Positions 9,757 to 19,071 of a stretch of 64,000 bases of DNA are shown here, in pieces. Location: positions 1 through 64,000 of the forward strand of contig JBBSGT010000003.1 in the NCBI GenBank assembly GCA_038253825.1. Reading direction: 5' to 3'. The notes beneath the pieces were generated by a model. The model did no database searches, had not been told where the DNA came from, and worked only from the letters and a program-made list of their open reading frames with translations. This DNA comes from JACDET01 sp038253825 (GTDB lineage Bacteria > Patescibacteriota > Microgenomatia > Levybacterales > UBA12049). A program made the position numbers and the translations under genes. The first letter of the stretch is position 1; every line of letters starts with the position of its first letter.

Positions 9757-10661
9757 GGAATATAGCAGTTGTAACAGTCAACTATAATACGGCTAAAGAC
9801 ACGCAGGCTTTTTTAGCATCTCTAGCAAAAATTGCCAGAGAAAATTTTACCATCCAAACTATTGTTGTTGATAATGGTTCTATAGAGAAACTTCAATTGT
9901 CTCCTAAAGAACAATTAAATACTATACTTATCCATAATGCAGATAACAGTGGTTTCTCTGGGGGTTATAATATTGGCATCAAAACAGCCTTAAAAAATGG
10001 AGCTGATGCTATAATGATTGTTAATAATGACACGCTTCTAGATCCAGATCTTCTTATTAATTTAGAAAAAGTATTATATTCAGATGAGATCATTGGGTTA
10101 ACTGTGCCTAAAATTTATTTTGCAAAAGGACACGAATTTCATAAGGACCGGTATACAAAAGAACAATTAGGAAAGGTACTCTGGTATGCAGGAGGAAGTG
10201 TAGATTGGAAGAATATTCAAAGTATTCATAGAGGAGTCGATGAAGTCGATGAGGGGCAATACAATAACACCGAAAAGGTAGATTTTGCGAGTGGTTGTTG
10301 TATGATGATCAAAAAAGAAGTCTTTGAGAAAATTGGAATGTTTGACGAGCGATATTTTCTCTATTATGAAGATGCAGATCTGTGCGAACGCATGAAACGT
10401 GCAGGATATGCTCTTTACTATGCACCGGATGCTTTTCTTTATCATATAAATGCTTCTTCCTCGGGAGGTGCGGGAAATGTTATTCAGGATTATTATATTA
10501 CTCGTAATCAAATGCTTTTTGGTATGTCATATGCGCCACTGCGTGCAAAGATTGCTTTATTACGTCAAAGTTTTCGGTTGTTAAAAAACGGAAGACCGAA
10601 TCAAAAAAAAGCAATTAAAGATTATTTTCTGAGGAGATTCGGCAAAGGAGAAAATTTATGA
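9753..10661 (+). CDS. GT2 rhamnosyltransferase-like (WbbL type)
   Basis: Cytoplasmic GT2 enzyme of 302 residues. It has VVDNGS near residue 42, the nucleotide-binding NND (VNNDT) near 91, and YYEDADLCER, the general-base ED motif of WbbL-like enzymes. NSGFSGGYNIG is the typical glycine loop. ATGA overlaps join it to the flippase upstream and the next GT2 downstream. Sugar specificity cannot be assigned. Confidence 0.87.
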   Translation: MRNIAVVTVNYNTAKDTQAFLASLAKIARENFTIQTIVVDNGSIEKLQLSPKEQLNTILIHNADNSGFSGGYNIGIKTALKNGADAIMIVNNDTLLDPDLLINLEKVLYSDEIIGLTVPKIYFAKGHEFHKDRYTKEQLGKVLWYAGGSVDWKNIQSIHRGVDEVDEGQYNNTEKVDFASGCCMMIKKEVFEKIGMFDERYFLYYEDADLCERMKRAGYALYYAPDAFLYHINASSSGGAGNVIQDYYITRNQMLFGMSYAPLRAKIALLRQSFRLLKNGRPNQKKAIKDYFLRRFGKGENL

Positions 10662-11422
10662 TAAAAATTTCGGCAATTATTCTTACAAAAAATGCTGAAG
10701 AATTAATCGCAGATTGCATTGATTCTATTTCATTTTGTGATGAAATAATAGTTATTGATGATAACTCGTCAGATAGAACTGTTGAGTTGGCGAAGCTGTT
10801 AGGAGTAACTGTTTATCAATATGAATCAGAGAGTTTTGCTAAGAAAAGAAATCTTGGGTTAAAAAAAGCAAAAGGAAAATGGTTACTCTATGTTGATGTG
10901 GATGAACGAGTGTCTCCTGATTTAGCAGATGCAATAAAAACGATACTTGAAAGAAAAAGTGATATTTATAATGCATACAGAATACAAAGACAAAACTTTT
11001 ATCTGGGTGATCATGAATGGCCAAAAATAGAAAAATTAGAACGCCTTTTTAAGAAAGCAAAACTTGAAGAATGGTATGGAGATCTTCATGAAAGTGCACA
11101 AGTAAATGGAGATATTGGGGACATTGATATTGGAGTTATCAAACATTATACCCATCAGGATTTGACGAGTATGGTAAATAAAACTATCCATTGGTCAAAA
11201 ATTGAAGCAGAATTGCGAATAAAAGCAAACCATCCGAAGATGTCTTGGTGGAGATTTTATCGAGTTATGTTTACTGCTTTTTATGATTCTTATATAAAAC
11301 AAAAGGGTTATAAATCAGGGACGGCAGGCTTGGTTGAAAGTATATTTCAAGCATTTAGCATGTTTATTACCTATGCAAGGCTTTGGGAAATGCAACAAGA
11401 AAAATCATCAATTAAGAAATAA
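10658..11422 (+). CDS. GT2 glycosyltransferase, WaaE/KdtX-like
   Basis: GT2 enzyme of 254 residues with IDDNSSD near residue 37, YVDVDERVSPDL near 85 (the WaaE-type DxDER motif) and DLHE near 146. WaaE-like enzymes add a beta-glucose to inner core or other surface glycans; the acceptor here is unknown. Last gene of this plus-strand run, convergent with the DUF5652 gene. A paralog lies at 16134. Confidence 0.85.
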   Translation: MIKISAIILTKNAEELIADCIDSISFCDEIIVIDDNSSDRTVELAKLLGVTVYQYESESFAKKRNLGLKKAKGKWLLYVDVDERVSPDLADAIKTILERKSDIYNAYRIQRQNFYLGDHEWPKIEKLERLFKKAKLEEWYGDLHESAQVNGDIGDIDIGVIKHYTHQDLTSMVNKTIHWSKIEAELRIKANHPKMSWWRFYRVMFTAFYDSYIKQKGYKSGTAGLVESIFQAFSMFITYARLWEMQQEKSSIKK

Positions 11423-11454
11423 TTACCTTAAATTAATTCTTAATATTATTTCTT
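11414..11454. terminator. Possible weak bidirectional terminator
   Basis: A perfect 10-bp AT-rich inverted repeat (11414-11423 and 11445-11454, 21-nt loop) spans the stops of two convergent genes. Both proteins end in Lys-Lys-stop, which alone creates most of the symmetry, so termination is uncertain. Confidence 0.3.
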
Positions 11455-11709
11455 TTCTGATACACCTTTAATAAAGACATTTTTCCACCCTTTCATCTCG
11501 GTATATGTCAATCGTTTTTTGGCAAAGTAAAATAAATAGGCAATTTCGAGTATCCCGAAGGTGTTGATGACTAAGATAAGAATTAGAATAATGATAAACC
11601 AATTCCTCTGATGCAATTGGGCTGCTCTCCAGAGCGCAATTCCTTTCCAAATGATTTCCCAAATGAAGAGAACATAAACCAGGAAATTAGGCAAAAAGCT
11701 TGTGTCCAT
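11446..11709 (-). CDS. DUF5652 small membrane protein
   Basis: Small protein of 87 residues with two hydrophobic segments. The W-x4-WKGIALWRAA motif and GILEIAYLFYF stretch match DUF5652, a family common in Patescibacteria and of unknown function. The start at 11709 is chosen because TTGCAT-17-TAGGAT lies 7 nt upstream and residues before it are not hydrophobic. The in-frame ATG at 11754 would extend it by 15 residues through the promoter. Expressed divergently from the GT4 gene at 11775. Confidence 0.75.
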   Translation of the reverse strand: MDTSFLPNFLVYVLFIWEIIWKGIALWRAAQLHQRNWFIIILILILVINTFGILEIAYLFYFAKKRLTYTEMKGWKNVFIKGVSEKK

Positions 11710-11716
11710 ATGCCTA

Positions 11717-11745
11717 ATCCTACCATGTGATAGGGACGTATGCAA
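11717..11745 (-). promoter_or_regulatory. Promoter for the DUF5652 gene (leaderless, minus strand)
   Basis: On the minus strand: TTGCAT (11745-11740), a 17-nt spacer, TAGGAT (11722-11717), then 7 nt to the ATG at 11709. Confidence 0.5.
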
Positions 11746-11758
11746 GAGGTGCAAAACT

Positions 11759-11767
11759 TGCTACAAT
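11759..11767 (+). promoter_or_regulatory. Extended -10 promoter for the GT4 gene at 11775
   Basis: TGC TACAAT at 11759-11767 is an extended -10, followed by 7 nt and the ATG at 11775. The -35 is weak, as often with extended -10 promoters. Confidence 0.55.
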
Positions 11768-11774
11768 CAGAATA

Positions 11775-12848
11775 ATGAAGATAGGTATTTATGACCCATA
11801 TTTGGACGATCTCGGTGGTGGAGAAAAATATATGATGACAGTAGCTTCTTGCCTCATGGATCGGCATGAAGTTAGTATATTTTGGGATAATAAAGACGAT
11901 ATAATTGCCATTGAAAAGCGCTTTTCTCTTCCATTAATGGCTACTAAGTTGGAACCGAACATATTCAATAATAAATTCAACTTTACTTCTCGAATGAGCA
12001 TAACGAAGAATTATGATGTTCTCATTATCCTCAGTGACGGTAGTATCCCTTTTGTATTCTCTCGTAAGTTATTTCTTCATATTCAGCAGCCCTTACCCAT
12101 AAAAAGATCTTCTTCTTTTAAAGATAAAATAAAAATTAAAATAATTTCTAAAATTTTTTATAATTCAAAATTTACAAAACAATATAATGCGCCGATTTTC
12201 CCAAATGTAAGATCTACAGTGATTTATCCACCTGTTTTCTTCCGAAAAACGAACACAAAAAAAGAAAATTATATAATTCATGTGGGAAGATTCCGTGTGA
12301 AAGATGTTGGTACCAATGATTTTAAAAAACAATCAGTAATGGTAGAAACTTTTAAAAAGATGGTTGATCAAGGTCTTAAAAACTGGAAGTTCATCCTTGC
12401 TGCTAGTGTGAAGAAAGAAGATGAAGCTATGTTTGCTTTACTACAAAAAAATGCAAAAGAGTATCCAATTGAGTTCCATATAAACAAAAGTAATGATGAT
12501 CTGTTCAATTTATATAATAAGTCAAAAATTTATTGGCATGCATCAGGATATGGAGAGGATTTAGAAACCCATCCTGAATTAGCAGAACATTTTGGTATCT
12601 CTACTGTTGAAGCAATGGGGGCCGGCGTTGTTCCTGTGGTGATTAATGCAGGAGGACAGAAAGAAATTGTTACTGATGGTAAAAATGGGCTCTTATGGAA
12701 TACAACTGAAGAATTAGCAAAACAGACAATGCAATTGGTTAATGATCAAAAATTATTGCGTAAACTTTCACAAGAAGCAGAGATACGATCAAAAGATTTC
12801 AGTTTAGAAAAATTTTCAGAGAACATATATCAGTTAATACAGTCATGA
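11775..12848 (+). CDS. GT4 glycosyltransferase (ALG11-like)
   Basis: GT-B fold enzyme of 357 residues. The N-terminal LDDLGGGEKYMM loop and the C-terminal EHFGISTVEAM (EX7E motif) are characteristic. The HVGRF strand opens the nucleotide-sugar-binding domain. The long C-terminal insertion GEDLETHPELAEHFG resembles eukaryotic ALG11-type mannosyltransferases. The start is ATG 11775, where an extended -10 lies 7 nt upstream, rather than the in-frame ATG at 11727. It overlaps the next GT2 gene by ATGA. Confidence 0.83.
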   Translation: MKIGIYDPYLDDLGGGEKYMMTVASCLMDRHEVSIFWDNKDDIIAIEKRFSLPLMATKLEPNIFNNKFNFTSRMSITKNYDVLIILSDGSIPFVFSRKLFLHIQQPLPIKRSSSFKDKIKIKIISKIFYNSKFTKQYNAPIFPNVRSTVIYPPVFFRKTNTKKENYIIHVGRFRVKDVGTNDFKKQSVMVETFKKMVDQGLKNWKFILAASVKKEDEAMFALLQKNAKEYPIEFHINKSNDDLFNLYNKSKIYWHASGYGEDLETHPELAEHFGISTVEAMGAGVVPVVINAGGQKEIVTDGKNGLLWNTTEELAKQTMQLVNDQKLLRKLSQEAEIRSKDFSLEKFSENIYQLIQS

Positions 12849-13798
12849 ATATAAGTATTGTTATTCCAAATTATAATGGGGAAGATCTTTTGCAAAAAAA
12901 CTTGCCGACAATCATAGAAGCGGTAAAGGACTACAAAGAGGGAAACGTTGAAATTATTATTGCCGATGATCCATCTACGGATAATTCCCAACATGTCATT
13001 GCTGAATTTATAAAAAGTATTTCTCACAAACATATCATCGCCAAAACCATCAGTAATAGAAATAAGAAGGAGGCAGGATTCTCAAAAAATGTGAATCGAG
13101 GGGTAAGCTTGGCTACCGGAGATGTTCTTATTCTCCTCAATACAGATGTTGCACCACATAAGGATTTTTTGCAACCACTGTTGAAACATTTTAAAGATGA
13201 AAATACATTTGCAGTAGGTTGTATGGATGAAAGCCATGAAGGTAATGAAATAATATTGCGCGGAAGGGGGACTGCTCGCTGGCAACGGGGTTTTGTTATT
13301 CATGCAGCAGGGAGTCTGGATAAAGCCAATACCTTTTGGGTTAGCGGGGGGAGTGGAGCTTTCCGGAAAAGAATTTGGGATACATTAGGTGGTCTTGATG
13401 AATTGTATAATCCATTTTATTGGGAGGATATTGATCTCTCATACCGTGCGTTAAAATCCGGTTATAAAGTTATTTTTGAAAAAGAAAGTATTGTTGCACA
13501 TGAGCATAGTAAAGGTTCTATCAAAACACAATTTGCAGAGAAAGGAATTAAGACAATTGCCTATCGTAATCAATTTATTTTTACATGGAAAAATATTACT
13601 GACAAAAAGTTGATACAATCACATTATAAATGGCTGCCTTATCATTTTCTGAAAGCGTTACTGAATAGAGATGATGCTTTTTTCAACGGCTACTTTTCTG
13701 CACTTGCGGTAAGATCTAAGATTAATAAATCGAAATTAATTGCTCGCAAATTATTTGTAAAACATGATGAAGATGTATTACAAGCCTTTCACGAATGA
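12845..13798 (+). CDS. GT2 glycosyltransferase (WbbL-like)
   Basis: GT2 enzyme of 317 residues. ADDPSTD near residue 41 replaces the usual DDGS; NTDVAPH near 100 gives the DxD-type site; FYWEDIDLSYR is the acceptor-site ED motif. It is the second gene of the run that starts at 11775, joined by ATGA overlaps at both ends. The acceptor is unknown. Confidence 0.83.
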   Translation: MNISIVIPNYNGEDLLQKNLPTIIEAVKDYKEGNVEIIIADDPSTDNSQHVIAEFIKSISHKHIIAKTISNRNKKEAGFSKNVNRGVSLATGDVLILLNTDVAPHKDFLQPLLKHFKDENTFAVGCMDESHEGNEIILRGRGTARWQRGFVIHAAGSLDKANTFWVSGGSGAFRKRIWDTLGGLDELYNPFYWEDIDLSYRALKSGYKVIFEKESIVAHEHSKGSIKTQFAEKGIKTIAYRNQFIFTWKNITDKKLIQSHYKWLPYHFLKALLNRDDAFFNGYFSALAVRSKINKSKLIARKLFVKHDEDVLQAFHE

Positions 13799-14511
13799 AG
13801 AAGCTATCTGTTATTATTCCGGTTTATAATGAAGAAAAAACTGTTGCACATATCATCAAAAAAATTATTGCCGTTAAATTACCAATTCCAAAAACAGAGT
13901 ATATAATTATTGATGACGGCTCCACTGATAAATCTGCGCAAATCATCAAAAGAATTAAGTTACCTCATAACTGGAAATTTATCCAACATAAAGATAATAG
14001 CGGCAAAGGCGCAGCTGTTATTACAGGAATCAAGAAGGCAACTGGAGACTATATTATTATTCAAGATGCAGATTTAGAATATGATCCAAAAGATATACTA
14101 AAGATTTTACAACCGGTTTTGGATAAAAAGTCATGGGTAGTTTATGGCACGAGACTAAAGCGAAACCCTAACTTTGCAAGAGATGAAAGAACGATGCAGT
14201 TTTTTTTGCATTATATGGGGAACAAATTTTTAAGTCTGATAACAAGCATGTTATATTTTCACTGGGTAACAGATATGGAATGTTGTTATAAACTTTTTCC
14301 AAAAAATGCATTGGATGGTACAGTCTTGCACGCACGCGGATTCGAATTTGAGCCTGAAATCACCGCTAAGTTACTTAAAAAAAACTTTAAGATGGTAGAA
14401 GTTTCAATTTCCACCAATCCACGAGGTTATGGTGAAGGTAAAAAATTAAATACTGTTAAAGACGGCACAAAAGCGCTTTGGACATTGTTAAAATATCGTT
14501 TTATTGATTAA
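13795..14511 (+). CDS. GT2 polyprenyl-phosphate sugar synthase-like (DPM1 type)
   Basis: GT2 enzyme of 238 residues with VIIPVYNEEKTV, IDDGSTD near 41, SGKGAAVITG and QDADLEYDP near 91-99, the classic polyprenyl-phosphate mannose/glucose synthase motifs. No C-terminal membrane helices. It lies directly before a GT39 enzyme at 14527, which could use its lipid-linked product. Confidence 0.87.
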   Translation: MKKLSVIIPVYNEEKTVAHIIKKIIAVKLPIPKTEYIIIDDGSTDKSAQIIKRIKLPHNWKFIQHKDNSGKGAAVITGIKKATGDYIIIQDADLEYDPKDILKILQPVLDKKSWVVYGTRLKRNPNFARDERTMQFFLHYMGNKFLSLITSMLYFHWVTDMECCYKLFPKNALDGTVLHARGFEFEPEITAKLLKKNFKMVEVSISTNPRGYGEGKKLNTVKDGTKALWTLLKYRFID

Positions 14512-14526
14512 ATAAAAAATGGGAGT

Positions 14527-16137
14527 ATGATTAAGAAATTATTTTTACCACTTTTTATTATTATTCTTTTTACTGGAACTTTTTTGCGATTTTATCAGTT
14601 AGGTTCTATTCCCGCTGCAATGGACTGGGATGAGGTTTCTTGGGGTTATAATGCCTATTCTATTCTTCAGACAGGAAAAGATGAATATGGAGCTACATAC
14701 CCATTATCTTTTCGTGCATTTGGTGATTATAAGCAACCAGTGTATGTCTATGCATCGACGATTCCGATTGCGTTTTTTGGGCTGACACCGTTTGCGACAC
14801 GTTTTCCATCTGCATTTTTTGGCTCACTGAGCATAATTTTTGTGTTTTTATTGACCTATGAGTTATTTCGAAAGCAACGATATGCACAAACCACGGCATT
14901 GCTTACGATGCTATTCTATGCCATATCTCCATGGGCGATCCACTTTAGTAGAGTCGCTTATGAAGCCAACGTAGGACTATTTTTTATTTTACTTGGTAGT
15001 TGGTTATTTATTCGAGGCTTTCATAAAAAGAGACATTGGTATCTTTTTGCGGGAGTTGCCGCTATGTCTCTGAGTGCATATACCTATCATAGTGATAAAT
15101 TATTCGCGCCATTACTATTTGTGGCCCTTCTTTTGTATGGATGGAAATATTTTGTGGAAAAGAAAGTTCTTACTGTAGGCCTTATCATTATTTTCGGATT
15201 ATGCAATATTTTTTGGGTAGTTGATGGCAGGACTACCGAGCGGGGGAGAAGCGTCTTATTTACCGCAGATCAGGCGAAATTACTACATACTTCTCTTCAG
15301 GAAATGCAATATGACCACGTACATGGTGATAAATTGGGCGAATTGCTTCATAACAGACGCATTGTCTACGTAAACCAATATATAAAAAATTATTTACAGC
15401 ATTTTAATCCTGAGTGGCTTTTTCTTGCCGGCGATAATCCTCGGCATCATACACCAGGCATGGGAATATTATACCTCATTGATTTACCGTTTATACTGCT
15501 CGGCATATTCTACTTGTTGAAATATCAATTCTCTACATCTTCAATTCTTTTCTTCTGGCTTCTCTTCGCTCCCGCGGCTTCAGCGCTCGCTGTTGATGCA
15601 CCTAACGCATCACGGAGTCTTATCTTTCTCCCCACGTGGCAGATCTTTGCGGCCTTTGGATGGTGGTTTGCTATTTCTTCTGTAGAGAAAAGAAAGCTCA
15701 GATTACTTTTTGCAATGCCGATTCTTCTTTTTGTCTTTAATTTTATTTATTTCATTCATCAGTATTTTGTTCATACCAATATGGAAGTTCAAAAAGACTG
15801 GCAGTATGGTTACAAAGAAGCGGTCGACTATGCTTCTCAATATCAACATATAAATAAAAATGTATTTTTCGGTAAAAATTTTGAACAACCTTATATTTTT
15901 TATCTTTTTTACACAAAATATGACCCGGCAAAATATATTGCATCAGGAGGGTCTTCTCGTCTGTCACAAAGATGTTTTTCTATAGCAAACGCTTATTTCG
16001 GAGATTGTACTGATAAAATGAAGTTTGGAGATATATACATGGCAGCAGGAACAGATTCATCGGAGAAAGGAAAAATCCTAAAACAAATAACGTATACTTA
16101 CGGAGATCCGGCAATCACTATTTATCAACATCAATGA
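14527..16137 (+). CDS. GT39 (PMT/ArnT-like) glycosyltransferase
   Basis: Polytopic membrane protein of 536 residues. DWDEVSWGYNAY holds the catalytic-type DE at residues 35-36, and HFSRVAYEAN is the second-loop motif. It has about eleven hydrophobic segments and a soluble C-terminal tail. It follows a DPM1-like gene by 15 nt, a donor-maker plus GT-C pairing seen repeatedly in this window. GGGAG just before the ATG is too close to act as a normal Shine-Dalgarno site. Confidence 0.83.
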   Translation: MIKKLFLPLFIIILFTGTFLRFYQLGSIPAAMDWDEVSWGYNAYSILQTGKDEYGATYPLSFRAFGDYKQPVYVYASTIPIAFFGLTPFATRFPSAFFGSLSIIFVFLLTYELFRKQRYAQTTALLTMLFYAISPWAIHFSRVAYEANVGLFFILLGSWLFIRGFHKKRHWYLFAGVAAMSLSAYTYHSDKLFAPLLFVALLLYGWKYFVEKKVLTVGLIIIFGLCNIFWVVDGRTTERGRSVLFTADQAKLLHTSLQEMQYDHVHGDKLGELLHNRRIVYVNQYIKNYLQHFNPEWLFLAGDNPRHHTPGMGILYLIDLPFILLGIFYLLKYQFSTSSILFFWLLFAPAASALAVDAPNASRSLIFLPTWQIFAAFGWWFAISSVEKRKLRLLFAMPILLFVFNFIYFIHQYFVHTNMEVQKDWQYGYKEAVDYASQYQHINKNVFFGKNFEQPYIFYLFYTKYDPAKYIASGGSSRLSQRCFSIANAYFGDCTDKMKFGDIYMAAGTDSSEKGKILKQITYTYGDPAITIYQHQ

Positions 16138-16994
16138 AAAAATTATCCGTTGTGCTAGCTGTATTTAATGAAGAAAAAATGTTGCCTGATTGCCTTGCAT
16201 CAGTCAAGAATATTGCTGATGAAATCATCATTGTGGATGGATCTTCAACTGACAAAACTGTAGAAATTGCCAAAAAGTTTGGCGCAAAAGTACTTGTTAC
16301 CGATAACCCTCCAATATTCCATATTAACAAACAAAAAGCTATCGATATGGCAAAAAATGAATGGATTCTGCAACTTGATGCAGATGAACGTGTCAGTCCA
16401 GAATTAGCTAAAGAGATTGTAAAAGTTATTGCAATGAGTGATGATGAGATCGATTCATATCAACAGAAACTTCCGAAACGAAAATTATTTTTAAAACATC
16501 AAGAACTATTGGAAAAGAGAGACGAAAATATTGGCACCCAAAATGGTTCCTATGCAGCGTTCTTTATCCCCAGGCTCAATTATTTCTTAGGAAAATATTT
16601 ACATTTCGGCGGAGTTTATCCTGATGGCGTTATTCGATTAATTCGAAAAGGAAAGGCCTATCTGCCATGCAAAGATGTTCATGAGCAAATGGCAGTAGAC
16701 GGAAGAGTCGGTTGGCTTGCGCATGATCTTTATCACTATGATTCTCCGACGTTCAAACGCTATCTGCAAAGAAATAATCGTTATGTGGAGCTTCTAGCTG
16801 CAGATTTACAAAAAAGTAAAAAAAATAAAACTCTTGGAGCATCCATTCAACATATGTTGCTTTTGCCTTCCTGGTGGTTTTTTCTCACGTACATCCGGCA
16901 TAAAGGATTCCGCGACGGTTGGCCAGGATTTGTTTTTTCTCTTTTTTCAGCGCTCCGCTTCCCACGATCCTATCTCAAGTCATTTGAGAAATAA
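16134..16994 (+). CDS. GT2 glycosyltransferase, WaaE/KdtX-like
   Basis: GT2 enzyme of 286 residues with VDGSSTD near 38, QLDADERVSPEL near 80-91 and DVHEQM near 181, the WaaE-like set. A basic C-terminal segment with WWFFLTYIRHKGFRDG suggests membrane association. It overlaps the GT39 gene by ATGA. Paralog of the gene at 10658. Confidence 0.84.
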   Translation: MKKLSVVLAVFNEEKMLPDCLASVKNIADEIIIVDGSSTDKTVEIAKKFGAKVLVTDNPPIFHINKQKAIDMAKNEWILQLDADERVSPELAKEIVKVIAMSDDEIDSYQQKLPKRKLFLKHQELLEKRDENIGTQNGSYAAFFIPRLNYFLGKYLHFGGVYPDGVIRLIRKGKAYLPCKDVHEQMAVDGRVGWLAHDLYHYDSPTFKRYLQRNNRYVELLAADLQKSKKNKTLGASIQHMLLLPSWWFFLTYIRHKGFRDGWPGFVFSLFSALRFPRSYLKSFEK

Positions 16995-17022
16995 CGCAAA
17001 CCTAGTTTATCAGCTCATATTT

Positions 17023-17031
17023 TGCTAAAAT
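17023..17031 (+). promoter_or_regulatory. Extended -10 promoter for galE (leaderless)
   Basis: TGC TAAAAT (17023-17031), 6 nt, ATG at 17038. No clear -35. Confidence 0.6.
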
Positions 17032-17037
17032 AGAGTT

Positions 17038-18018
17038 ATGAAGATATTAGTTACAGGAGGAGCAGGCTATATAGGTAGCCATATGACCAAAGTATTGCTT
17101 GATAAAGGGCATGAAGTGGTTGTGGCTGACAATCTCGAGCGAGGTTTTCAGGAAGCAATCGATATGCGTGCTACCTTCAGCAATGGTGATCTTCGCGATA
17201 AAAAATTTGTTGAAGAGCTTTTTGCCGATAATCATTTTGATGGTGTTATTCACTTCGCAGCCTACATCGCAGTTGGTGAGTCCATGCAACATCCTGATAT
17301 CTATTTCGAAAATAATTTTACCAGCGCATTAAATTTATTGCAGACAATGCACAAAAATAACTGCAATAACTTCATTTTCTCTTCCACAGCTGCTGTCTAT
17401 GGTACTCCAACTAAATTACCTATAACAGAAGATCATCCCAAAAAACCTGAAAACCCTTACGGAGAAAGTAAATATATGGTCGAGAAACTTCTAATGTGGC
17501 TGCATCAGATTTATCATCTTAATTTCATTGCGCTTCGTTATTTTAACGCTTCTGGTGCTTCTATGGATGCAAGTATAGGTGAAAGGCATGAACCCGAAAC
17601 ACATATCATTCCAAACGTTATAAAAGCAGTTCTAGAGAAGAAATCATTCAAACTTTTTGGCGATACGTATAAAACACCAGACGGCTCCTGCATTCGAGAC
17701 TACATTCATGTGTTAGACCTTTGTGGAGCACATATTTTGGCTTTAGAGAAATTAACAAAAGAGGGGGAAGGCAATTTCTATAATGTTGGAACAGGGAATG
17801 GTTATTCTAATAAAGAAATTGTAGCAATGGTTGAGAAGGTGAGTAGTACAAAAATTGGAATTGAAGTTATGGGTAAACGAGATGGAGATCCGGATCAACT
17901 TATTGCTGATTCGACAAAAATAAAACAAACTCTAGGTTTTTCTCCAAAATATTCTGATTTAGAAACAATTATTAAAACAGCTTGGGCATGGCACAATCGA
18001 AAAGGCCAACAAACATGA
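17038..18018 (+). CDS. galE: UDP-glucose 4-epimerase
   Basis: Interconverts UDP-glucose and UDP-galactose (or the N-acetylated forms) with bound NAD. Extended SDR of 326 residues, the normal GalE length. TGGAGYIG (6-13) is the NAD-binding motif, SST (115-117) and YGESK (Y141, K145) form the catalytic triad, and RYFNASGA plus SCIRDYIHV are GalE signatures. It has its own extended -10 promoter and couples by ATGA to the GT4 gene at 18015. It would supply galactose-type donors for the glycan genes. Confidence 0.93.
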   Translation: MKILVTGGAGYIGSHMTKVLLDKGHEVVVADNLERGFQEAIDMRATFSNGDLRDKKFVEELFADNHFDGVIHFAAYIAVGESMQHPDIYFENNFTSALNLLQTMHKNNCNNFIFSSTAAVYGTPTKLPITEDHPKKPENPYGESKYMVEKLLMWLHQIYHLNFIALRYFNASGASMDASIGERHEPETHIIPNVIKAVLEKKSFKLFGDTYKTPDGSCIRDYIHVLDLCGAHILALEKLTKEGEGNFYNVGTGNGYSNKEIVAMVEKVSSTKIGIEVMGKRDGDPDQLIADSTKIKQTLGFSPKYSDLETIIKTAWAWHNRKGQQT

Positions 18019-19067
18019 AAATTGCGCTTGATGTTTCTCCATTACAATCCGGTCATAAAGTTCGGGGTGTCGGTTCGTATGTTACCTATTTAAAAAAAGC
18101 CATCTTGGCTTATTTCCCTGAGAATGAATATATATTCTTTGAAAATAAAAAGGATATTCCCAATAATGTTGACTTAGTTCATTATCCTTATTTTGATCCT
18201 TTTTTTCTATCTTTGCCACTCATTAAAAAACATAAAACAGTTGTTACCGTCCATGATCTTATTCCTCTAGTATTTCCTGATCATTTTCCTGCTGGACTAA
18301 AAGGAATGTTGCGTTGGCAGATCCAAAAATACAATTTAAGACATGTCGATGCTCTTATAACGCAATCAGAAGCTTCAAAAAATGATATTATGCGTATTGT
18401 TGCTATCCCTGAAGAAAAAATATCGGTGGCGTATTTAGCTGCGGATGCTGTATTTAAAAAAAACAATATAACAAGAGTACACAAGGCAGAAATGCGAAAA
18501 AAATATAAACTTCCAGAGGAGTTTTTATTATATGTCGGTGATGTAACATGGAATAAAAATATACCCTTACTTCTGAATGCAGTGAAAGATATCAATGTTT
18601 CGCTTGTTATGGTAGGAAAAGCATTAGTTTCTGAAAATGTCGATGAGACAAATGTGTGGAATAATGATATCATAGAGGCTCAGAAATTAGCGAAAGAAAA
18701 TTCCAAAGTGCAGCGCTTAGGCTTCCTTCCAGCCGATGATCTGATTGCTCTTTATAATTTAGCGACTGCATTCGTTTTTCCATCAATTTACGAAGGATTT
18801 GGCTTACCTGTTATTGAAGCCATGCAATCAGGTTGCCCTGTGATTACTACTAGGGAAGGGTCTTTGGAAGAAGTTGCGGGTGATGCAGCATATTATTTTG
18901 ATGGGTTTAGTAAGGAGAGTTTATCTGAAGTGATTATGCATGTTATGCATTCTAAAGAACTAAGAAAAGAATTAAAGGAAAAAGGTTTCGCGCAAGCCAA
19001 GAAGTTTAATTGGAGAAAAACAGCTGAAGAAACGATGGCGGTCTATCAACGAGCTTTACAAAAATAA
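18015..19067 (+). CDS. GT4 glycosyltransferase
   Basis: GT-B enzyme of 350 residues. ALDVSPLQSGHKVRGVGSY opens the acceptor domain, FLLYVGDVTWNKN begins the donor domain, and YEGFGLPVIEAM carries the EX7E motif. The start at 18015 is chosen for its ATGA overlap with the galE stop and family-like N-terminus; the longer in-frame start at 17982 lies inside galE. The donor could be a UDP sugar made by GalE, but that is only positional inference. Confidence 0.85.
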   Translation: MKIALDVSPLQSGHKVRGVGSYVTYLKKAILAYFPENEYIFFENKKDIPNNVDLVHYPYFDPFFLSLPLIKKHKTVVTVHDLIPLVFPDHFPAGLKGMLRWQIQKYNLRHVDALITQSEASKNDIMRIVAIPEEKISVAYLAADAVFKKNNITRVHKAEMRKKYKLPEEFLLYVGDVTWNKNIPLLLNAVKDINVSLVMVGKALVSENVDETNVWNNDIIEAQKLAKENSKVQRLGFLPADDLIALYNLATAFVFPSIYEGFGLPVIEAMQSGCPVITTREGSLEEVAGDAAYYFDGFSKESLSEVIMHVMHSKELRKELKEKGFAQAKKFNWRKTAEETMAVYQRALQK

Positions 19068-19071
19068 AAAT

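Noticed and set aside
10167..10511. 114-codon minus-strand open frame
   Set aside because: It lies wholly inside an overlapping plus-strand GT2 gene with intact motifs; composition is low-complexity Ile/Ser-rich. Shadow frame.
14521..14526. GGGAG before ATG 14527 as a Shine-Dalgarno site
   Set aside because: Spacing of about one base is too short for normal initiation; the gene is close to its upstream neighbour and may be coupled.
18281..18673. 130-codon minus-strand open frame
   Set aside because: Opposite to an intact GT4 gene with all motifs; no promoter or recognisable domain.
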